NCBI GenBank assembly: GCA_016870675.1
Contig: VGAU01000117.1
Location: 1 to 6,103 of the forward strand
DNA length: 6,103 bases
Source of the DNA: Actinomycetota bacterium
Lineage (GTDB): Bacteria; Actinomycetota; Humimicrobiia; Humimicrobiales; Humimicrobiaceae
Reading direction: 5' to 3'
In this document: positions 5,038 to 6,103 of the stretch, in pieces
Layout: each line of letters begins with the position of its first letter
How positions within the stretch are numbered: the first letter of the stretch is position 1
Position numbers and translations under genes: made by a program
The notes under the pieces: model-generated
Told to the model about the DNA's origin: nothing
Database searches by the model: none
The model's input: only the letters and a program-made list of their open reading frames with translations

Positions 5038-5376
5038 ATGAATAGAAAATATATGGATGCAGAACTAAAAAAAGCTGCCTCGCATCTTGCAAAACTTACC
5101 CATAAAGGAAGCTTTTTAAGGGGAAATATTGTTACCATGAAAAGGGTATGTGGTTATCCTAACTGCAAGTGCGCAGTAGAAGGGAAAAAACATGTATCTA
5201 TGTATATTGGGAAAAAACAAGATGCTACTACAAAGATGATATATATTCCAAGTCGTCTGGAAGATGAAGTAGAAAAAAAGATTAATGCATACCACAGGAT
5301 AAAAAAGCTAGTAGAGAGAATATCTGAGCTAAATTATGCCGAGCTTAAGATAAAGAAAGATAAAAAGATTGTATAG
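5038..5376 (+). CDS. DUF6788-like small Cys-rich protein, IS accessory gene
   Basis: This 112-residue protein carries the signature C38-G-Y-P-N-C43-K-C45 followed by H52, a probable metal-binding C-x4-C-x-C...H cluster. Next come a beta-like segment ending in MIYIPSRL and a basic, coiled-coil-prone C-terminal helix with 'YHRIKKLVERISEL'. This matches the pattern I know for DUF6788 proteins, which often sit next to transposases; their function is not established. ATG 5038 is chosen because AAGGAGGGG (5026-5034) precedes it; an upstream in-frame GTG at 4981 has no such site and would overlap the promoter. The stop (TAG 5374-5376) overlaps the transposase frame, suggesting translational coupling. 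A DNA-binding or transposase-partner role is inference only. Confidence 0.75.
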   Translation: MNRKYMDAELKKAASHLAKLTHKGSFLRGNIVTMKRVCGYPNCKCAVEGKKHVSMYIGKKQDATTKMIYIPSRLEDEVEKKINAYHRIKKLVERISELNYAELKIKKDKKIV

Positions 5377-6103
5377 AAAGCTTATACGGTATTCAAATAA
5401 AATATTTAATCTATTTAGCATCATAGCTACCATTACTGATGAGAGATTAAAACCACAAATTGCTACAGTAAAGATTACTACTGCAATAATTATCATGCAG
5501 TTTTCTAATCTGGGATCACTTAATAGCTTATCTCAGGCAATATCAGCCGGCAATTTAAAAAAAGATATTCCATCAGTTTCAACAATTGCAAGAAGTGCTG
5601 ATAGTATTAATTTAGAAGAGATAAGGAATATAGGTATAGAAATTTATAAAAAGGCCAGAAAGTCTAAAATGCTTTCTCCATACTGCGGAATGTGGGTGGG
5701 GATAGTAGATGGTCATGAGCAGACCACTTCTAAATACCACAGATGCCCACATTGCAAAAGTAGAATAGTAACCAAAAAAGGTGGAGTAAAAGAGGTGCAG
5801 TATTATCACGAGTTTACTGCATTTATCCTGGCAGGACCTGATATTAGCTTCATATTAGACATAGAGCCGATACTTCCCGGTGAAGGAGAGATTTCAAGCT
5901 CATACAGGCTTCTAGAGAGAGTACTGGGGAACTACCCCAAGGCATTTTCCGTAGTAATTGGTGATGGACTTTATTTAAAGGAGACAGTATTTAATCTGCT
6001 TAAGAAACATCATAAATATACTATAGCAGTCCTAAAGGAAGAAAGAAGACAGATTTTTGAAGAAGCAAATAGTCTCTCCCTACTAGGAGCCTGTCCGAGA
6101 ATA
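5369..6103 (+). CDS. DDE-type transposase, N-terminal part (runs off the window)
   Basis: A frame open from 5354 to the window end encodes 245 residues if it starts at TTG 5369. Conserved-looking content begins early: 'ITDERLKPQIATVKI', then 'FSNLGSLNSLSQAI', an N-terminal helical region typical of this transposase group. The catalytic domain shows a first Asp in I-V-D114-G-H-E, a CxxC in H-R-C126-P-H-C129, then 'YYHEFTAFILAG', 'DIEPILPGEGEI' and a second Asp in G-D199-G-L-Y. The third acidic residue (Glu) would lie beyond the edge. No ATG occurs until 5495, which would remove the conserved N-terminus. TTG 5369, overlapping the previous stop by 8 nt, is therefore the best start, probably used by termination-reinitiation. 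No stop codons or frameshifts are visible in the part present, so the copy may be active. Confidence 0.8.
   Translation, partial: MYRKLIRYSNKIFNLFSIIATITDERLKPQIATVKITTAIIIMQFSNLGSLNSLSQAISAGNLKKDIPSVSTIARSADSINLEEIRNIGIEIYKKARKSKMLSPYCGMWVGIVDGHEQTTSKYHRCPHCKSRIVTKKGGVKEVQYYHEFTAFILAGPDISFILDIEPILPGEGEISSSYRLLERVLGNYPKAFSVVIGDGLYLKETVFNLLKKHHKYTIAVLKEERRQIFEEANSLSLLGACPRI

Larger units (their letters stand above)
4974..6103 (+). mobile_element. Insertion sequence, 5' part (DUF6788-like gene plus DDE transposase), truncated by the window
   Basis: Two overlapping genes, a small Cys-rich DUF6788-like protein and a DDE-type transposase, sit behind one promoter in a layout typical of an insertion sequence. 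The left boundary is not known; 4974 is only the start of a GAAAAT/ATTTTC inverted repeat just upstream of the promoter. The right end is outside the window. The family is uncertain (an IS4-like or unclassified DDE group). Confidence 0.65.

Noticed and set aside
5361..5369. TAAAAAG as a -1 frameshift slippery site before the transposase
   Set aside because: The transposase lies in the +1 frame relative to the upstream gene; a -1 shift leads to an early stop near the start of the next frame.

Overview
This AT-rich window carries part of a carbohydrate uptake and catabolism gene cluster, all on the + strand, followed by the 5' part of an insertion sequence. It suggests an anaerobic, low-GC bacterium. 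The lipoprotein signal peptide, the acidic Pro/Val/Glu linker and the Shine-Dalgarno sites are bacterial. The style recalls Atribacterota-type or Firmicutes-like genomes, but this is an impression and not a taxonomic call.

Layout: (1) 2-181 is the 3' end of a MalK/UgpC-type sugar ABC ATPase (TOBE/OB-fold tail). (2) 182-339 is a leader region with a perfect Shine-Dalgarno in front of a 5-codon minigene. (3) 340-1719 is a family-1 sugar-binding lipoprotein. (4) 1731-1757 is a strong stem-loop without a + strand U-tract. (5) 1780-1895 is copy 1 of a ~117 bp repeat that supplies the ribosome binding site and start codon of the next gene. (6) 1893-2807 is a MalF-type (CUT1) permease. (7) 2819-2937 is copy 2 of the repeat, again ending in the start codon of the next gene. 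(8) 2935-4098 is a Gfo/Idh/MocA NAD(P)-dependent sugar dehydrogenase. (9) 4149-4727 is an XRE-HTH plus cupin regulator. (10) 4728-4980 is a very AT-rich spacer. (11) 5038-5376 and 5369-6103 are a DUF6788-like Cys-rich small protein overlapping the start of a DDE transposase that runs off the window.

Inferred working model: the lipoprotein captures a sugar or sugar derivative, the permease and ATPase import it, the dehydrogenase oxidises it or a derivative, and the XRE-cupin protein may sense a ligand and regulate the cluster. A second CUT1 permease (MalG type), normally needed, is not in the window.

The most unusual item is the pair of ~93% identical direct repeats. Each lies immediately upstream of a different, unrelated gene, contains a hairpin that can form in both copies, and ends exactly at an ATG. 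They look like a portable intergenic or translation-initiation element. They also flank the lone permease, so recombination or assembly collapse between copies could explain the missing partner permease.
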